64,000 bases of DNA from assembly GCA_015665415.1 (NCBI GenBank), contig JADFAE010000006.1, positions 1 through 64,000 of the forward strand, read 5' to 3'. The notes under the pieces were generated by a model. That model had not been told where the DNA came from, did no database searches, and was given only the letters and a program-made list of their open reading frames with translations. Position numbers and translations under genes: made by a program. This DNA is from Roseobacter sp. (lineage in GTDB: Bacteria > Pseudomonadota > Alphaproteobacteria > Rhodobacterales > Rhodobacteraceae). This document shows positions 26,638-36,285 of this stretch, piece by piece. Positions within the stretch are counted from its first letter, which is position 1, and each line of letters opens with the position of its first letter.

Positions 26638-27534
26638 TTATTCAATATTCTGGACCTGCTCACGCATCTGGTCGATCACTGCTTTCAACGCTAGCCCGGT
26701 CGAGGTCAAGTCACTGTTAAGCGCTTTTGAGCACAGGGTATTGGCCTCACGGTTGAACTCCTGCATCAGGAAATCCATCTTTCGACCCACCGCCCCACCT
26801 TTGGCCAGCAATTCTTCGGCCGCCGCCACATGGGCGCCAAGGCGGTCAATTTCTTCGGTCACGTCGGATTTCACCGCCAACATTGCCAGTTCTGTTGCCA
26901 CCCGATCCGGATCAGCACCCTCGGTGTTTTCCATCACCTTGGCGAGATTTGCCTTGAGCGCCGCCGCCACCAGCGGTTTGCGCGCCTCAGCCCGCTCTGC
27001 CGCCTCTTGGGTCAAGCGGCGCACCTCGGCCAGTTGATCCTGCAGAACCTGATCCAATGCAGCCCCTTCGCGTTCACGCATTTGAACGAATTCGGACAAA
27101 ATGGTTTCGAATTCCTCTTTCAAGGCCGCCACGATCGGCGCGGGATCATCCTCGCTGGTGCTCTGCTCCAAAACACCGCGAATAGACAACAGATCCGCCC
27201 CTGAGGTCACCGAAAGATCAATGCCCGCCGCCTGGGCGCAGGCTTCGGTCTCGGCCAGGGCCGCCAGCACCGACTGCAACAGCGGCTTGTTCAAACTAAG
27301 GGTTCCAGCCCCGTCTTCACCACGACTGATGCGCAGACCCAGGGAAACATTGCCACGCGCCAGGGCCTTGCCCAGTGTCTTGCGCAGATCAGCCTCGAGC
27401 CCGTCCAGCCAGTCCGGTACCCTCAATCGCAGATCAAGCCCCTTGGCATTGACCGAGCGCATTTCCCAACTCCAGCTGTGAGGGCCCAGATTGCCCTGCC
27501 CCGAGGCAAAGCCCGTCATGCTTCGAATTTTCAT
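26638..27534 (-). CDS. yicC: YicC family endoribonuclease-like protein
   Basis: 298 residues from ATG 27534 ([14 protein letters not shown], the canonical start). The N-terminal YicC domain contains [17 protein letters not shown] and the C-terminal DUF1732 part the [38 protein letters not shown] region, family hallmarks. E. coli YicC is an RNase acting on small RNAs; the same role is likely. It is paired with gmk. The longer reading from 27660 lacks support. Confidence 0.93.
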   Translation of the reverse strand: MKIRSMTGFASGQGNLGPHSWSWEMRSVNAKGLDLRLRVPDWLDGLEADLRKTLGKALARGNVSLGLRISRGEDGAGTLSLNKPLLQSVLAALAETEACAQAAGIDLSVTSGADLLSIRGVLEQSTSEDDPAPIVAALKEEFETILSEFVQMREREGAALDQVLQDQLAEVRRLTQEAAERAEARKPLVAAALKANLAKVMENTEGADPDRVATELAMLAVKSDVTEEIDRLGAHVAAAEELLAKGGAVGRKMDFLMQEFNREANTLCSKALNSDLTSTGLALKAVIDQMREQVQNIE

Positions 27535-27632
27535 CAATGTGGCCCTTTCCGCAAGCCTGGGTGGAAAACAACGTTCAAGTGGCTGGCGCAAGGGGCAAAC
27601 AGGTGCAAAAGGAAGGTACCGCGCCCAAGCCG

Positions 27633-27648
27633 TTAACCATTGATTTAA
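27633..27648. promoter_or_regulatory. possible CtrA-type site between yicC and the PAS gene
   Basis: TTAACCAT followed by TTAA (TTAA-N8-TTAA, one base longer than the TTAA-N7-TTAA consensus) in an AT-rich 247-base divergent gap. A second GTTAAC lies at about 27680. Spacing is off by one, so this is tentative. Confidence 0.25.
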
Positions 27649-27781
27649 GTTTTGGTCCAAATTTGAATAATATTATGGCATGTTAACTGCAAGGTAACCA
27701 TCCAAGCGGTACAAATAAGGCAGTCGACAGACTGTGTTGCGTACCTGGGCCAAGGGTCCGCAGCAACGTAGGGGAAAGCAC

Positions 27782-28582
27782 ATGTTTTTTGGTGGCAGCA
27801 AAAACTCAGGGCAAGACAAGGGTCACAGCAAGGTGGTTCCCATGACCAGTTTCCGCAATTCCGTTCCAGTGTCACCGCTACGTCAGGCCGAAGCCTATTG
27901 GACAGCACTGCGACGCGGCGACGACGTTCCAAACCGCTCACAGATTGATCCACGCGGGCTTGAGAACATTCTGTCCCAGACCTTCATTCTTGAACGTGTC
28001 GCCCCTGGCATTGCCCGGTTTCGCCTGGCTGGCCAAAAAGTCAATGAAATGGCCGGAATGGAAGTGCGCGGCATGCCAATCACCGCGTTCTTTACGCCGG
28101 ATGCCCGCAAGCAGATGAGCGCCGCGCTTGAGCATATGTTCGAAGCCCCAGCTATTGTCGAAATCGAAATGCAGACCGAAGCCTCCCGGATGCGCGGTCG
28201 CCGCGAAGCCCGGATGCTGCTCCTGCCCCTGCGCAGCGATCTTGGCGATGTCAGCCGCGCACTTGGGGTCTTTGTGTCTGAAGGCAATCCCTCCAAAACG
28301 TCACAGCGTTTTACCGTTTCCTCGATTGAGATGCGCGCCGTCGGCAAAGCCTCCGATGACACCGCATTCAAGGCCAAGCCACGCCATGGCGACGACGTCA
28401 ACGCGCCAAACCCGGAATTCGCGACCCTGCAATCCCGCATCGCGGATGAGCCCTCCATTCTGCAGGAAGCCCGTGATCTGGCTGAGCGTAAAACCGCAAA
28501 ACCTGCCCGTGACACCGCCCGCGCGGACGCCAAGAGCAAGACAAAGGCCTCACATCTGCGCCTGGTCTCGAGCCGCGATTAG
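27782..28582 (+). CDS. PAS-domain protein (PAS_5/DUF1337 family)
   Basis: 266 residues from ATG 27782 (AGGGG 7 bases upstream). Residues about 30-170 form a PAS_5 domain: LRQAEAYWTALRRGDDVPNRSQIDPRGLENIL, then FILERVAPGIARFRLAGQKVNEMAGMEVRGMP. The rest is a charged, probably disordered tail rich in Ala/Lys. It has no output domain, so it may act through a partner. Similar stand-alone PAS_5 proteins are common in alphaproteobacteria. Monocistronic, with its own terminator. Confidence 0.85.
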   Translation: MFFGGSKNSGQDKGHSKVVPMTSFRNSVPVSPLRQAEAYWTALRRGDDVPNRSQIDPRGLENILSQTFILERVAPGIARFRLAGQKVNEMAGMEVRGMPITAFFTPDARKQMSAALEHMFEAPAIVEIEMQTEASRMRGRREARMLLLPLRSDLGDVSRALGVFVSEGNPSKTSQRFTVSSIEMRAVGKASDDTAFKAKPRHGDDVNAPNPEFATLQSRIADEPSILQEARDLAERKTAKPARDTARADAKSKTKASHLRLVSSRD

Positions 28583-28644
28583 CAGCTCCGGTCGTGAAAA
28601 TTTTAGTCTGTTTCTAGTCTATTTGGTCATAGCCTAGTAACCAG

Positions 28645-28677
28645 CGCCCCGCGGAAGAACTCCCGGGGCGTTTCCTT
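28645..28677 (+). terminator. intrinsic terminator of the PAS gene
   Basis: CGCCCCG (28645-28651) and CGGGGCG (28664-28670) followed by TTTCCTTTT. Confidence 0.8.
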
Positions 28678-28700
28678 TTGTCGACCCGCCCTGCGCCCAC

Positions 28701-28733
28701 AAAAAAGGCCCGCACCAGATCTCTGGAGCGGGC
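28701..28733 (-). terminator. intrinsic terminator of the DAHP synthase gene
   Basis: GCCCGC / GCGGGC stem (28728-28733, 28708-28713) with additional CCAGA/TCTGG pairing in the loop; on the minus strand it ends in CTTTTTTG. Confidence 0.85.
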
Positions 28734-28770
28734 TTCTGTTTTGGATGGGCCGGTGCCTTGGCCTTGGCGC

Positions 28771-30147
28771 TCAGCTGGCTTCGGAGTTGCGTGCCAGACG
28801 CTGATTGCGCAGCACCGACAGCTCTTCGGCAACCAGAAAGGCCAGCTCAAGCGACTGGCTGGCATTGAGACGCGGATCACAGGCAGTGTGATAGCGGTCG
28901 CTGAGATTTTCATCCGTCACAGCGCGCACGCCCCCGGTGCATTCGGTGACGTCCTGGCCGGTCATCTCAAAATGTACGCCACCCGGAATGGTGCCTTCGG
29001 CGGCATGGACCGCAAAGAAATCCTGCACTTCGCGCAACACGCTTTCAAAGGGTCGGGTCTTGTAGCCGGAAGAAGATTTGATGGTATTGCCGTGCATCGG
29101 ATCGCAGACCCAGGTCACCTTGGCGCCCTCTTCCTCGACAGCCTTGACCAGGCGCGGCAGATGCTCTGCCACCTTGCCGGCCCCAAAGCGCGCGATCAGG
29201 GTCAATCGACCTTCTTCGTTCTCCGGGTTCAGCTTTTGCATCAGGACCTTCAGGTCTTCGGCGCTGGTGGTGGGGCCACATTTCAAACCAATTGGGTTCA
29301 GAACCCCCCGGCAGAATTCGACATGTGCACCGTCGGGCTGACGGGTGCGGTCCCCGATCCACAGCATGTGACCGGACCCGGCCAGCCATTTTCCAGAGGT
29401 GGAATCCAGGCGCGTCAAAGCCTCTTCGTATTCCAGCAGCAAGCCTTCGTGACTGGTATAGAATTCAACCGTCTGCAAGGCGTGGGAGGCGTCATTGTTG
29501 ACCCCTGCGGCGCGCATGAAGTCCAGCGTATCGGTGATCCGGTTGGCCATCTCGCGGTATTTCTGCGCTTTTTCGCCCTCGGTAAAGCCCAGGGTCCAGG
29601 CATGTACCTGGTTCACATCGGCATAACCACCGGTCGAAAAGGCCCGCAACAGGTTCACTGTGGCGGCGGCCTGCGTATAGGCTTGCAACATGCGTGCCGG
29701 GTCAGGCACCCGCGAGGCAGAGGTGAAATCCAGATCATTGATGATGTCACCGCGATAGCTGGGCAGTTCCACCCCATCCAGGGTCTCGGTCGGGGCGCTG
29801 CGCGGCTTGGCGAACTGCCCGGCCATGCGCCCTACTTTGACAACCGGCACCTTGGCCCCAAATGTCAGGACCATCGCCATCTGCAACATCACCTTGAAGG
29901 TGTCGCGAATGGCATCGGCGCTGAACTGTTCAAAGCTCTCGGCGCAATCCCCCCCCTGAAGCAGGAAGGCCTCACCGCGTCCGGCAGCCGCCAGATGCTG
30001 TTTCAGACGCCGCGCTTCACCGGCAAAGACCAGCGGCGGATAGTTTGAAAGCTGCGCCTCTACGGCCCCGAGGGCCGAGGCATCGGTATAGTCAGGCATC
30101 TGCACGCGTGGTTTGTTGCGCCAGGTCGACTTTTGCCACTCACTCAT
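28771..30147 (-). CDS. class II 3-deoxy-7-phosphoheptulonate (DAHP) synthase
   Basis: 458 residues from ATG 30147 (GGAG 7 bases upstream). It condenses phosphoenolpyruvate and erythrose 4-phosphate, the first shikimate-pathway step. The class II (plant/Actinobacteria type) opening [17 protein letters not shown], the metal/PEP-binding [35 protein letters not shown] and ECTGG motifs are all present. Length normal. It stands alone with a terminator; the 196-base gap to the divergent GlxA-type regulator holds both promoters. Confidence 0.95.
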   Translation of the reverse strand: MSEWQKSTWRNKPRVQMPDYTDASALGAVEAQLSNYPPLVFAGEARRLKQHLAAAGRGEAFLLQGGDCAESFEQFSADAIRDTFKVMLQMAMVLTFGAKVPVVKVGRMAGQFAKPRSAPTETLDGVELPSYRGDIINDLDFTSASRVPDPARMLQAYTQAAATVNLLRAFSTGGYADVNQVHAWTLGFTEGEKAQKYREMANRITDTLDFMRAAGVNNDASHALQTVEFYTSHEGLLLEYEEALTRLDSTSGKWLAGSGHMLWIGDRTRQPDGAHVEFCRGVLNPIGLKCGPTTSAEDLKVLMQKLNPENEEGRLTLIARFGAGKVAEHLPRLVKAVEEEGAKVTWVCDPMHGNTIKSSSGYKTRPFESVLREVQDFFAVHAAEGTIPGGVHFEMTGQDVTECTGGVRAVTDENLSDRYHTACDPRLNASQSLELAFLVAEELSVLRNQRLARNSEAS

Positions 30148-30343
30148 AGCTTTTCTCCGCTGAAGAGGTCTTAATTGTAGAACGGATGCCACCTATACAA
30201 AACAGTATCGCGACTGACCAGTTTAGTTTTTCACCCTCTTGACCCGGACGCTCAGCTGTGAGCACGGTTTTTCTAGACCTCACGCGGGGTGACTTCACGT
30301 AAGTTTCTCCCGGTGCATTCAAATTTTGCCAAGGATGTGCCCA

Positions 30344-31342
30344 ATGCAAGCGCAAAGCAAGCCGACCGAAACCCGCAACACGACCGAACAGCCCAAACGA
30401 TATGTATTTGTTTTGCTGGACAGATTTTCGATGCTTTCCTTTGCGTCAGCCGTCGAATGCCTGCGTATTGCCAACCGTATGACCGGACGCCAGGCCTATA
30501 CCTGGACGCTGCTGGGTGAAGGCGGCGAGAATGTCACCTGTTCTGCTGGCACAACCTTTGCGGTTGATGGCGACCTTGGTGACCTGCAAAGAGATGATAC
30601 GATTCTGGTCTGTTCGGGGGTTGATGTTCAAAGCGCCACTTCCAAAAAGCTATTGGCCTGGCTGCGCCGTGAGGCCCGCAAGGGCTTGATGGTTGGCGGG
30701 TTGTGCACCGCCTCCTATGTCCTGGCCAAGGCCGGGCTGCTGGACGGCAAACGCGCAACCATTCACTGGGAGAACATTGACAGTTTCGCAGAAGAATTCG
30801 AAGAAGTCACACTGACAAAATCCGTTTTTGTCATTGATAACAACAGGCTTTCTACCGCTGGCGGCACCTCCTCTATCGATCTGATGCTGAAGCTCCTGGC
30901 CAATGATCATGGAGAGGATCTGGCAAACTCGGTTGCCGATCAGTTGATTTACTCTTCGATCCGCACCGATCAGGACACCCAACGCCTGTCGATTCCTACC
31001 CGAATTGGCGTACGTCATCCCAAACTGTCGATGGTGATCCAGATGATGGAAGCCAATATCGAAGAACCCATCAGCCCGTCGATGCTGGCGCAGGATGTTG
31101 GCATGTCGACCCGGCAGCTGGAACGCCTGTTCCGCCGCTATCTCAATCGGAGCCCCAAACGTTATTACATGGAGCTTCGGCTTCAAAAGGCCCGCAACCT
31201 GCTGATGCAGACCGGCATGAGCGTGATCAATGTCGCGCTGGCCTGCGGCTTTGCCTCGCCGTCGCATTTTTCCAAATGCTACCGGGCCCATTATGACACC
31301 ACCCCTTACCGGGAACGCGGCAGCAAGTCCGGCACCGCCTGA
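30344..31342 (+). CDS. GlxA family AraC-type transcriptional regulator
   Basis: 332 residues from ATG 30344 (AGGA 8 bases upstream; ATG 30335 and TTG 30326 are alternatives). Residues about 20-185 form a DJ-1/PfpI-like domain (YVFVLLDRFSMLSFASAVECLRIAN; the nucleophile-elbow region reads GGLCTASYVLAKAG). Residues about 225-325 carry two AraC helix-turn-helix units (ISPSMLAQDVGMSTRQLERLF and VINVALACGFASPSHFSKCYR). Relatives regulate arginine, choline or carnitine catabolism; the effector here is unknown. Confidence 0.9.
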   Translation: MQAQSKPTETRNTTEQPKRYVFVLLDRFSMLSFASAVECLRIANRMTGRQAYTWTLLGEGGENVTCSAGTTFAVDGDLGDLQRDDTILVCSGVDVQSATSKKLLAWLRREARKGLMVGGLCTASYVLAKAGLLDGKRATIHWENIDSFAEEFEEVTLTKSVFVIDNNRLSTAGGTSSIDLMLKLLANDHGEDLANSVADQLIYSSIRTDQDTQRLSIPTRIGVRHPKLSMVIQMMEANIEEPISPSMLAQDVGMSTRQLERLFRRYLNRSPKRYYMELRLQKARNLLMQTGMSVINVALACGFASPSHFSKCYRAHYDTTPYRERGSKSGTA

Positions 31343-31616
31343 AGTCGCCTCCTTACCTGTCCGCCTGCAGCAGAATCCCCCAATCACGGCCTTGATCCTG
31401 ACGCAGGCGACAGGCCAAGTCTGGCCACGATTAAACCACCAGATTCGAGAATCACTTCACCAGAAAATTTCTCATTTTCGTCGCGCTAGAGCGTGTTGAG
31501 CCGTTTTTTTCATATGTCGAAAATATATTTTTCCACCACGGTTTTCGAAGCGTTACCAAGACCCCCACCTGCAAGATGGCAAGAAACTATTTTAGGCTTC
31601 AAGGACTTACTTTGCG

Positions 31617-31679
31617 CTCTATCCGCACAGCCCAAGGATCCGCCAGGTTTCGAACCTGCCGGATCCACCGCAAATAGAG
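31617..31679. other. long hairpin in the liv operon upstream region
   Basis: GGATCCGCCAGGTT (31636-31649) faces AACCTGCCGGATCC (31653-31666) with a TCG loop and one mismatch. Outer arms CTCTAT (31617-31622) and ATAGAG (31674-31679) extend it. No T-run follows. The rest of 31343-31904 holds no gene I can support. It could be an RNA structure, or an operator for the liv operon that starts 225 bases downstream. Confidence 0.45.
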
Positions 31680-31904
31680 AGGCTGAAAATCCAAGCGCGG
31701 AAAAAAACCATTGAGTTCTTTGTCCATTTTACTGAATCATGTAAAGCATCCGCCTCATCAGGTCAGTCCCTATGGCTGACCCAAGAAAACAAGAGAAAAT
31801 GTAAGCAAGGACCTTACCTATTGGCGATCAGGACTTTTCATTACGAATGGCCTTGCCTAGGGTTCAAAGCGAACATTTTGTTCCAAAAAACTGGGAGATA
31901 TCAG

Positions 31905-33098
31905 ATGAAAAATTTGTTGATGGCCACCGCGGCTATTGCTTTGACTGCGGGAACCGCCTTTGCAGGTGGCCACGCCAAAGAAGTAAAGCTCGGCATTCTG
32001 TTCGGCTTTACCGGACCCATTGAATCCCTGGCCCCAGCCATGGCACAGGGTGCTGAGCTGGCGATGGAAGAAGTGACCAAATCCGGCAAGCTGCTTGACA
32101 GTGCCACTGTCACCCCCGTGCGCGCCGACACCGGCTGCATCGACAACGGCCTGGCTGTTGCAAACGGTGAAAAGCTGATTGCCGAAGGCGTGAATGGCAT
32201 CGTTGGCGGTGACTGTTCCGGCGTGACCGGTGCCATCCTGCAAAACGTTGCAATTCCAAACGGCATGGTGATGATTTCGCCTTCCGCCACATCGCCCGGT
32301 CTGTCCACGATGGAAGACAACGGCCTGTTCTTCCGCACCTCGCCTTCCGATGCGCGTGAAGGTCAGGTCATGGCTGAGATCCTGACTGAACATGACGTCA
32401 AATCGATCGCTCTGACTTATACCAACAATGACTTTGGCAAGGGTCTGGCCGATGCGATCCAGACCTCCTTTGAGGCCCTGGGTGGGGAAGTGACCATCGT
32501 TGCGGCCCACGAAGATGGCAAAGGTGACTATTCCGCAGAAGTGGCTTCGCTGGCCTCTGCTGGTGGCGATATTCTGGTGGTGGCCGGATATCTCGACCAG
32601 GGCGGTTTGGGCATCATCCAATCCTCGCTCGACTCTGGTGCCTTTGATACCTTTGGCCTGCCTGGTGGCATGATCGGTGACAGCCTGCCCCAGAACGTCG
32701 GCCCCGATCTTGACGGCTCCTATGGTCAGATTGCCGGTTCCGACAGCGAAGGTGCAGCGATCTATGCGGCCCAGGCCAAAGACATCGGCTTTGACGGCAC
32801 CTCTGCCTATTCTTCGGAATCCTACGACGCCGCGGCTTTGATCATGCTGGCGATGCAGGCCGCGAACTCCTCTGACCCTGCAGAATATGGCGCCAAGATC
32901 ATGGATGTTGCCAATGCACCGGGTGAAGAAATCAACCCTGGCGAGCTGGGCAAGGCCCTGGAAATTCTCGCCGCTGGCGGTGAGGTCAACTATCAGGGTG
33001 CCACCGGCGTTGAGCTGATCGGCCCCGGTGAAAGCGCCGGTTCCTACCGTGAAATCGAAGTGCAGGACGGCAAAAACGTCACCGTGCGTTTCCGCTGA
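31905..33098 (+). CDS. livK: branched-chain amino-acid ABC transporter substrate-binding protein
   Basis: 397 residues from ATG 31905 (GGGAG 9 bases upstream). Signal peptide MATAAIALTAGTAFA, then EVKLGILFGFTGPIESLAPAMAQGAELAMEEV, the Peripla_BP_6 opening. Residues around GGDCSGVTGAILQNVAIPNGMVMISPSATSPGLS line the ligand cleft. The LivJ/LivK class binds leucine-type amino acids, but related proteins bind amides or urea, so specificity is not settled. First gene of the K-G-F-x-H-M unit. Confidence 0.9.
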   Translation: MKNLLMATAAIALTAGTAFAGGHAKEVKLGILFGFTGPIESLAPAMAQGAELAMEEVTKSGKLLDSATVTPVRADTGCIDNGLAVANGEKLIAEGVNGIVGGDCSGVTGAILQNVAIPNGMVMISPSATSPGLSTMEDNGLFFRTSPSDAREGQVMAEILTEHDVKSIALTYTNNDFGKGLADAIQTSFEALGGEVTIVAAHEDGKGDYSAEVASLASAGGDILVVAGYLDQGGLGIIQSSLDSGAFDTFGLPGGMIGDSLPQNVGPDLDGSYGQIAGSDSEGAAIYAAQAKDIGFDGTSAYSSESYDAAALIMLAMQAANSSDPAEYGAKIMDVANAPGEEINPGELGKALEILAAGGEVNYQGATGVELIGPGESAGSYREIEVQDGKNVTVRFR

Positions 33099-33197
33099 TC
33101 CTTTCCATTTGGATCACACTATCAAAGATCAGCCCGGCAATGCCGGGCTGTTCCAAATTTAAGAGCCGCAAAAATATGTGGCGGGGGATGAAATGAC

Positions 33198-33983
33198 ATG
33201 ATCGTCGTCGAGGACTTGCACAAGCACTTCGGCGGGTTCCACGCGGTTGACGGCGCTTCGCTGGAAATCGCAAAGGGGTCCATAACCGGTTTGATCGGGC
33301 CAAATGGCGCTGGAAAAACCACTCTTTTCAATGTGATTGCGGGTGTTTTGCCGCCGACTTCGGGTCGCGTCACCATGGATGGCGAGGATATCACCGGCCT
33401 GCCGCCGCATGAGCTGTTTCACAAGGGGCTGTTGCGTACCTTTCAGATCGCGCATGAGTTTTCGTCCATGACCTGCCGCGAAAACCTGATGATGGTGCCC
33501 GGCGCGCAATCGGGTGAAAGCCTGTGGAACACCTGGTTTGGCCGCAAGCGCATCGCCGATGAGGAACGCGCGCTGCGGGCCAAGGCCGATGAGGTGCTGG
33601 AGTTCCTGACCATCAGCCATATTGCCGACCTGCGGGCCGGTGAAGTGTCTGGCGGACAGAAGAAATTGCTGGAGCTGGGGCGCACCATGATGGTGGATGC
33701 CAAGATCGTCTTTCTCGACGAGGTTGGCGCCGGGGTCAACCGCACCCTGCTCTATACTATTGCCGATGCAATCAAGCGCCTGAACGAGGAGCGCGGCTAT
33801 ACCTTTGTCGTCATCGAACACGATATGGAGTTCATTGGTCGCTTATGTGATCCGGTGATCTGCATGGCAGAGGGCAAAAAGCTGGCCGAGGGCACACTGG
33901 GCGAGATCAAGGCCAATGAGCAGGTGATCGAGGCCTATCTTGGCACGGGTTTGAAAAACAAAGACAAACTGGAGAAGACCTGA
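33198..33983 (+). CDS. livG: branched-chain amino-acid ABC transporter ATP-binding protein LivG
   Basis: 261-residue ATPase. Walker A GPNGAGKTT, signature VSGGQKKLLELGR, Walker B KIVFLDEVGAGVN, and EHDMEFIGRLCDPVICM, the H-loop and the C-terminal BCA_ABC_TP_C-like segment that mark LivG-type subunits. Works with LivF on the LivHM channel. Follows livK by 99 bases. Confidence 0.94.
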   Translation: MIVVEDLHKHFGGFHAVDGASLEIAKGSITGLIGPNGAGKTTLFNVIAGVLPPTSGRVTMDGEDITGLPPHELFHKGLLRTFQIAHEFSSMTCRENLMMVPGAQSGESLWNTWFGRKRIADEERALRAKADEVLEFLTISHIADLRAGEVSGGQKKLLELGRTMMVDAKIVFLDEVGAGVNRTLLYTIADAIKRLNEERGYTFVVIEHDMEFIGRLCDPVICMAEGKKLAEGTLGEIKANEQVIEAYLGTGLKNKDKLEKT

Positions 33984-34000
33984 TGGGGAATCTCAGCAAT

Positions 34001-34059
34001 ACCCGGGGCTCTGCCCCCGCCGCTGTGCGGCTCCCCCGAGGTATTTTTTGCAAAATGAA
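34001..34059 (+). repeat. Rhodobacteraceae-type intergenic repeat
   Basis: CCCGGGGCTCTGCCCCCG-rich segment followed by GGTATTTTTTGCAAAATGAA in the livG-livF gap. The end unit resembles GGATATTTGGGGCCAAATGAAA at 37653-37674 (opposite strand). From memory, GC-hairpin plus TATTT-N-ATGAA units are dispersed in many copies in this family. Confidence 0.5.
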
Positions 34060-34073
34060 TAAGGGAGGCGCGC

Positions 34074-34787
34074 ATGTCTGAACCCTTTTTGATTGGTGAC
34101 AGCATGACAGGGGGATACGGCAAAGGGCCTGATATCCTGCATGACTGTACCATTGCGGTGAACCCCGGCGAGATTGCCGTCATCGTCGGTCCCAACGGGG
34201 CTGGCAAATCTACCGCCATGAAGGCGGTGTTTGGAATGCTGAATGTACGCTCTGGTGCCGTGCGGCTGGGCGGTGAAGATATCACCTCCCTCAGCCCGCA
34301 GGACCGGGTGATCAAGGGCATGGGCTTTGTGCCTCAGACCAGCAATATCTTCACTTCTATGACGGTGGAAGAGAACCTGGAGATGGGCGCCTTTATTCGC
34401 ACCGATGATATCAGCGGCACCATGGAGCAGGTCTATGACCTGTTTCCGATCCTGCGCGACAAGCGCAACCAGCCCGCGGGCGAGCTGTCGGGCGGTCAGC
34501 GTCAGCAGGTGGCCGTGGGCCGCGCGCTGATGACCCAGCCTAAGGTTTTGATGCTGGATGAGCCCACTGCTGGAGTCTCCCCCATCGTCATGGATGAGCT
34601 GTTCGACCGCATCATCGAGGTGGCCCGCACCGGTCTGCCGATCCTGATGGTGGAACAGAACGCCAAGCAAGCGCTTGAGATCGCTGACAAAGGCTATGTG
34701 CTGGTGCAGGGTCGCAATGCCTATACCGGCACCGGCCAAGAGCTGTTGGCCGATCCCGAAGTGCGCAAGTCGTTTTTGGGGGGCTGA
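34074..34787 (+). CDS. livF: branched-chain amino-acid ABC transporter ATP-binding protein LivF
   Basis: 237-residue ATPase: Walker A GPNGAGKST, NIFTSMTVEENLEMGAF (Q-loop region), signature LSGGQRQQVAVGR, Walker B VLMLDEPTAGVSP and VEQNAKQALEIADKGYVLVQG, the LivF-type H-loop region. Shine-Dalgarno GGAGG lies 7 bases before the ATG. Partner of LivG. Confidence 0.94.
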   Translation: MSEPFLIGDSMTGGYGKGPDILHDCTIAVNPGEIAVIVGPNGAGKSTAMKAVFGMLNVRSGAVRLGGEDITSLSPQDRVIKGMGFVPQTSNIFTSMTVEENLEMGAFIRTDDISGTMEQVYDLFPILRDKRNQPAGELSGGQRQQVAVGRALMTQPKVLMLDEPTAGVSPIVMDELFDRIIEVARTGLPILMVEQNAKQALEIADKGYVLVQGRNAYTGTGQELLADPEVRKSFLGG

Positions 34788-34789
34788 AG

Positions 34790-35275
34790 TTGACTATAAA
34801 CACTTCGGCTTTTGCCGCACTCACACTCGTTCTGGGCTTCTCAGCCGCATCACTGATTTCATCAGCACATGCCGAGAGCATATCTCCAAAAGGCTTTATA
34901 GCAGAGGAACAAGCCCGCGTTCTCGAAGAAGGTGGGTTTGTCTTCAGTTGCCAACTGGAGTTTCAATGCGAAAATCAGGAATGCTCACAGAAAACCTCTA
35001 CTACCGTTCTGATCGTCGAGCCAGTTTTAGCTTCAGAGGATCTGCCCCCAGTCTCTCCTTTGGCCATTTATGGGAATTGGTATGGTTCGACAGAAAAGAG
35101 CGATTTTCAAGGCGTTGTTATGGATGACATCTTGACATTGATACCTCTCCCTTTCGGAGAAACAGTTGGTGTCGCGTCGCTCGACATGAAGAATGGAAGA
35201 ATTGTGCTTTCAGAACATCGAACCACGGAGTTCGGCAACATTGTTCGCTATGGTACTTGTGAGGAGATAGAGTAA
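34790..35275 (+). CDS. small secreted cysteine-containing ORFan inside the liv operon
   Basis: 161 residues from TTG 34790, the only start that keeps the signal peptide (ALTLVLGFSAASLISSAHA, then ES). The mature part has four Cys (FSCQLEFQCENQECSQ and YGTCEE), likely two disulfides, and no family I recognise. It starts 2 bases after livF and its TAA overlaps the livH ATG by one base, so it is translated within the operon. Base composition looks AT-richer than its neighbours. It may be a periplasmic accessory of the transporter or a recently acquired gene. The start codon and function are uncertain. Confidence 0.65.
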   Translation: MTINTSAFAALTLVLGFSAASLISSAHAESISPKGFIAEEQARVLEEGGFVFSCQLEFQCENQECSQKTSTTVLIVEPVLASEDLPPVSPLAIYGNWYGSTEKSDFQGVVMDDILTLIPLPFGETVGVASLDMKNGRIVLSEHRTTEFGNIVRYGTCEEIE

Positions 35276-36285
35276 TGGATTTCCTCAACGCCCTTGTGGC
35301 GCTTACCAATTTCGTGATGATCCCCGCCGTCGCCTATGGCAGCCAGCTGGCGCTTGGCGCGCTCGGGGTGACGCTGATCTACAGCATCCTTCGGTTCTCC
35401 AATTTTGCCCATGGGGACACCATGGCCTTTGGCACCATGATGACCATTCTGGTCACCTGGCTGCTGCAGTCCTGGGGGGTGAGCTTTGGGCCACTGCCCA
35501 CGGCGCTTTTGGCGCTGCCCTTTGGCATTCTGGCCACCATGGCACTGGTGCTGGTGACGGACCGGACCGTCTATCGCTTTTACCGCGATCAAAAAGCCAA
35601 ACCGGTGGTCTTTGTCATGGTCTCGCTGGGTGTGATGTTCATGATGAACGGGTTGGTACGTTTCATCATCGGCCCGGGCGATCAGCGCTTTGCCGATGGC
35701 GAACGTTTCATCATCAAGGCTCGTGCTTTCAAAGAGATGACCGGCCTGCGCGAAGGTCTGGCGATCAAGACCACCCAAGGCATTACCGTCGTGACCGCCG
35801 TGGTGGTGGTGGCGCTGCTGTTCTGGTTCCTCAACCGAACTCGTACCGGTAAATCCATGCGCGCCTATTCCGACAACGAGGATCTGGCTCTGCTCTCGGG
35901 CATCAACCCGGAACGCGTAGTGATGTATACGTGGTTGATCGTGGCCACCCTCGCGACCATAGCCGGTGTGCTTTATGGGCTCGACAAGAGCTTTAAGCCC
36001 TTCACCTATTTCCAATTGCTGCTGCCAATCTTTGCCGCTGCCATCGTGGGCGGATTGGGCAGCCCGCAAGGCGCCATTGCCGGTGGCTTTATCATCGCTT
36101 TTTCCGAGGTGACCATCACTTATGCCTGGAAAAAGGTCATTCGCTACATCATGCCGGACAATCTGGACCCGGACGGTTTGGTGCAGCTGCTCAGTACGGA
36201 CTATAAATTCGCGGTGTCCTTTGCGATCCTGATCATTGTCCTTCTGTTCAAGCCCACGGGCCTCTTCAAAGGGAAATCGGTATGA
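35275..36285 (+). CDS. livH: branched-chain amino-acid ABC transporter permease LivH
   Basis: 336-residue inner-membrane permease with about eight helices. GVTLIYSILRFSNFAHGDTMAFG is the LivH opening motif, RTRTGKSMRAYSDNEDLALLSGINPERV the EAA-like cytoplasmic loop that meets the ATPases, and AAIVGGLGSPQGAIAGGF the late membrane motif. Its ATG overlaps the stop of the preceding ORFan. Confidence 0.94.
   Translation: MDFLNALVALTNFVMIPAVAYGSQLALGALGVTLIYSILRFSNFAHGDTMAFGTMMTILVTWLLQSWGVSFGPLPTALLALPFGILATMALVLVTDRTVYRFYRDQKAKPVVFVMVSLGVMFMMNGLVRFIIGPGDQRFADGERFIIKARAFKEMTGLREGLAIKTTQGITVVTAVVVVALLFWFLNRTRTGKSMRAYSDNEDLALLSGINPERVVMYTWLIVATLATIAGVLYGLDKSFKPFTYFQLLLPIFAAAIVGGLGSPQGAIAGGFIIAFSEVTITYAWKKVIRYIMPDNLDPDGLVQLLSTDYKFAVSFAILIIVLLFKPTGLFKGKSV

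Noticed and set aside
28678-30048. 456-codon plus-strand frame
   Set aside because: Antisense to the DAHP synthase gene; composition is that of a shadow frame.
31636-31666. tRNA-like T-arm (GGTTTCGAACC)
   Set aside because: The loop is only 3 bases and no acceptor, D- or anticodon arm surrounds it.
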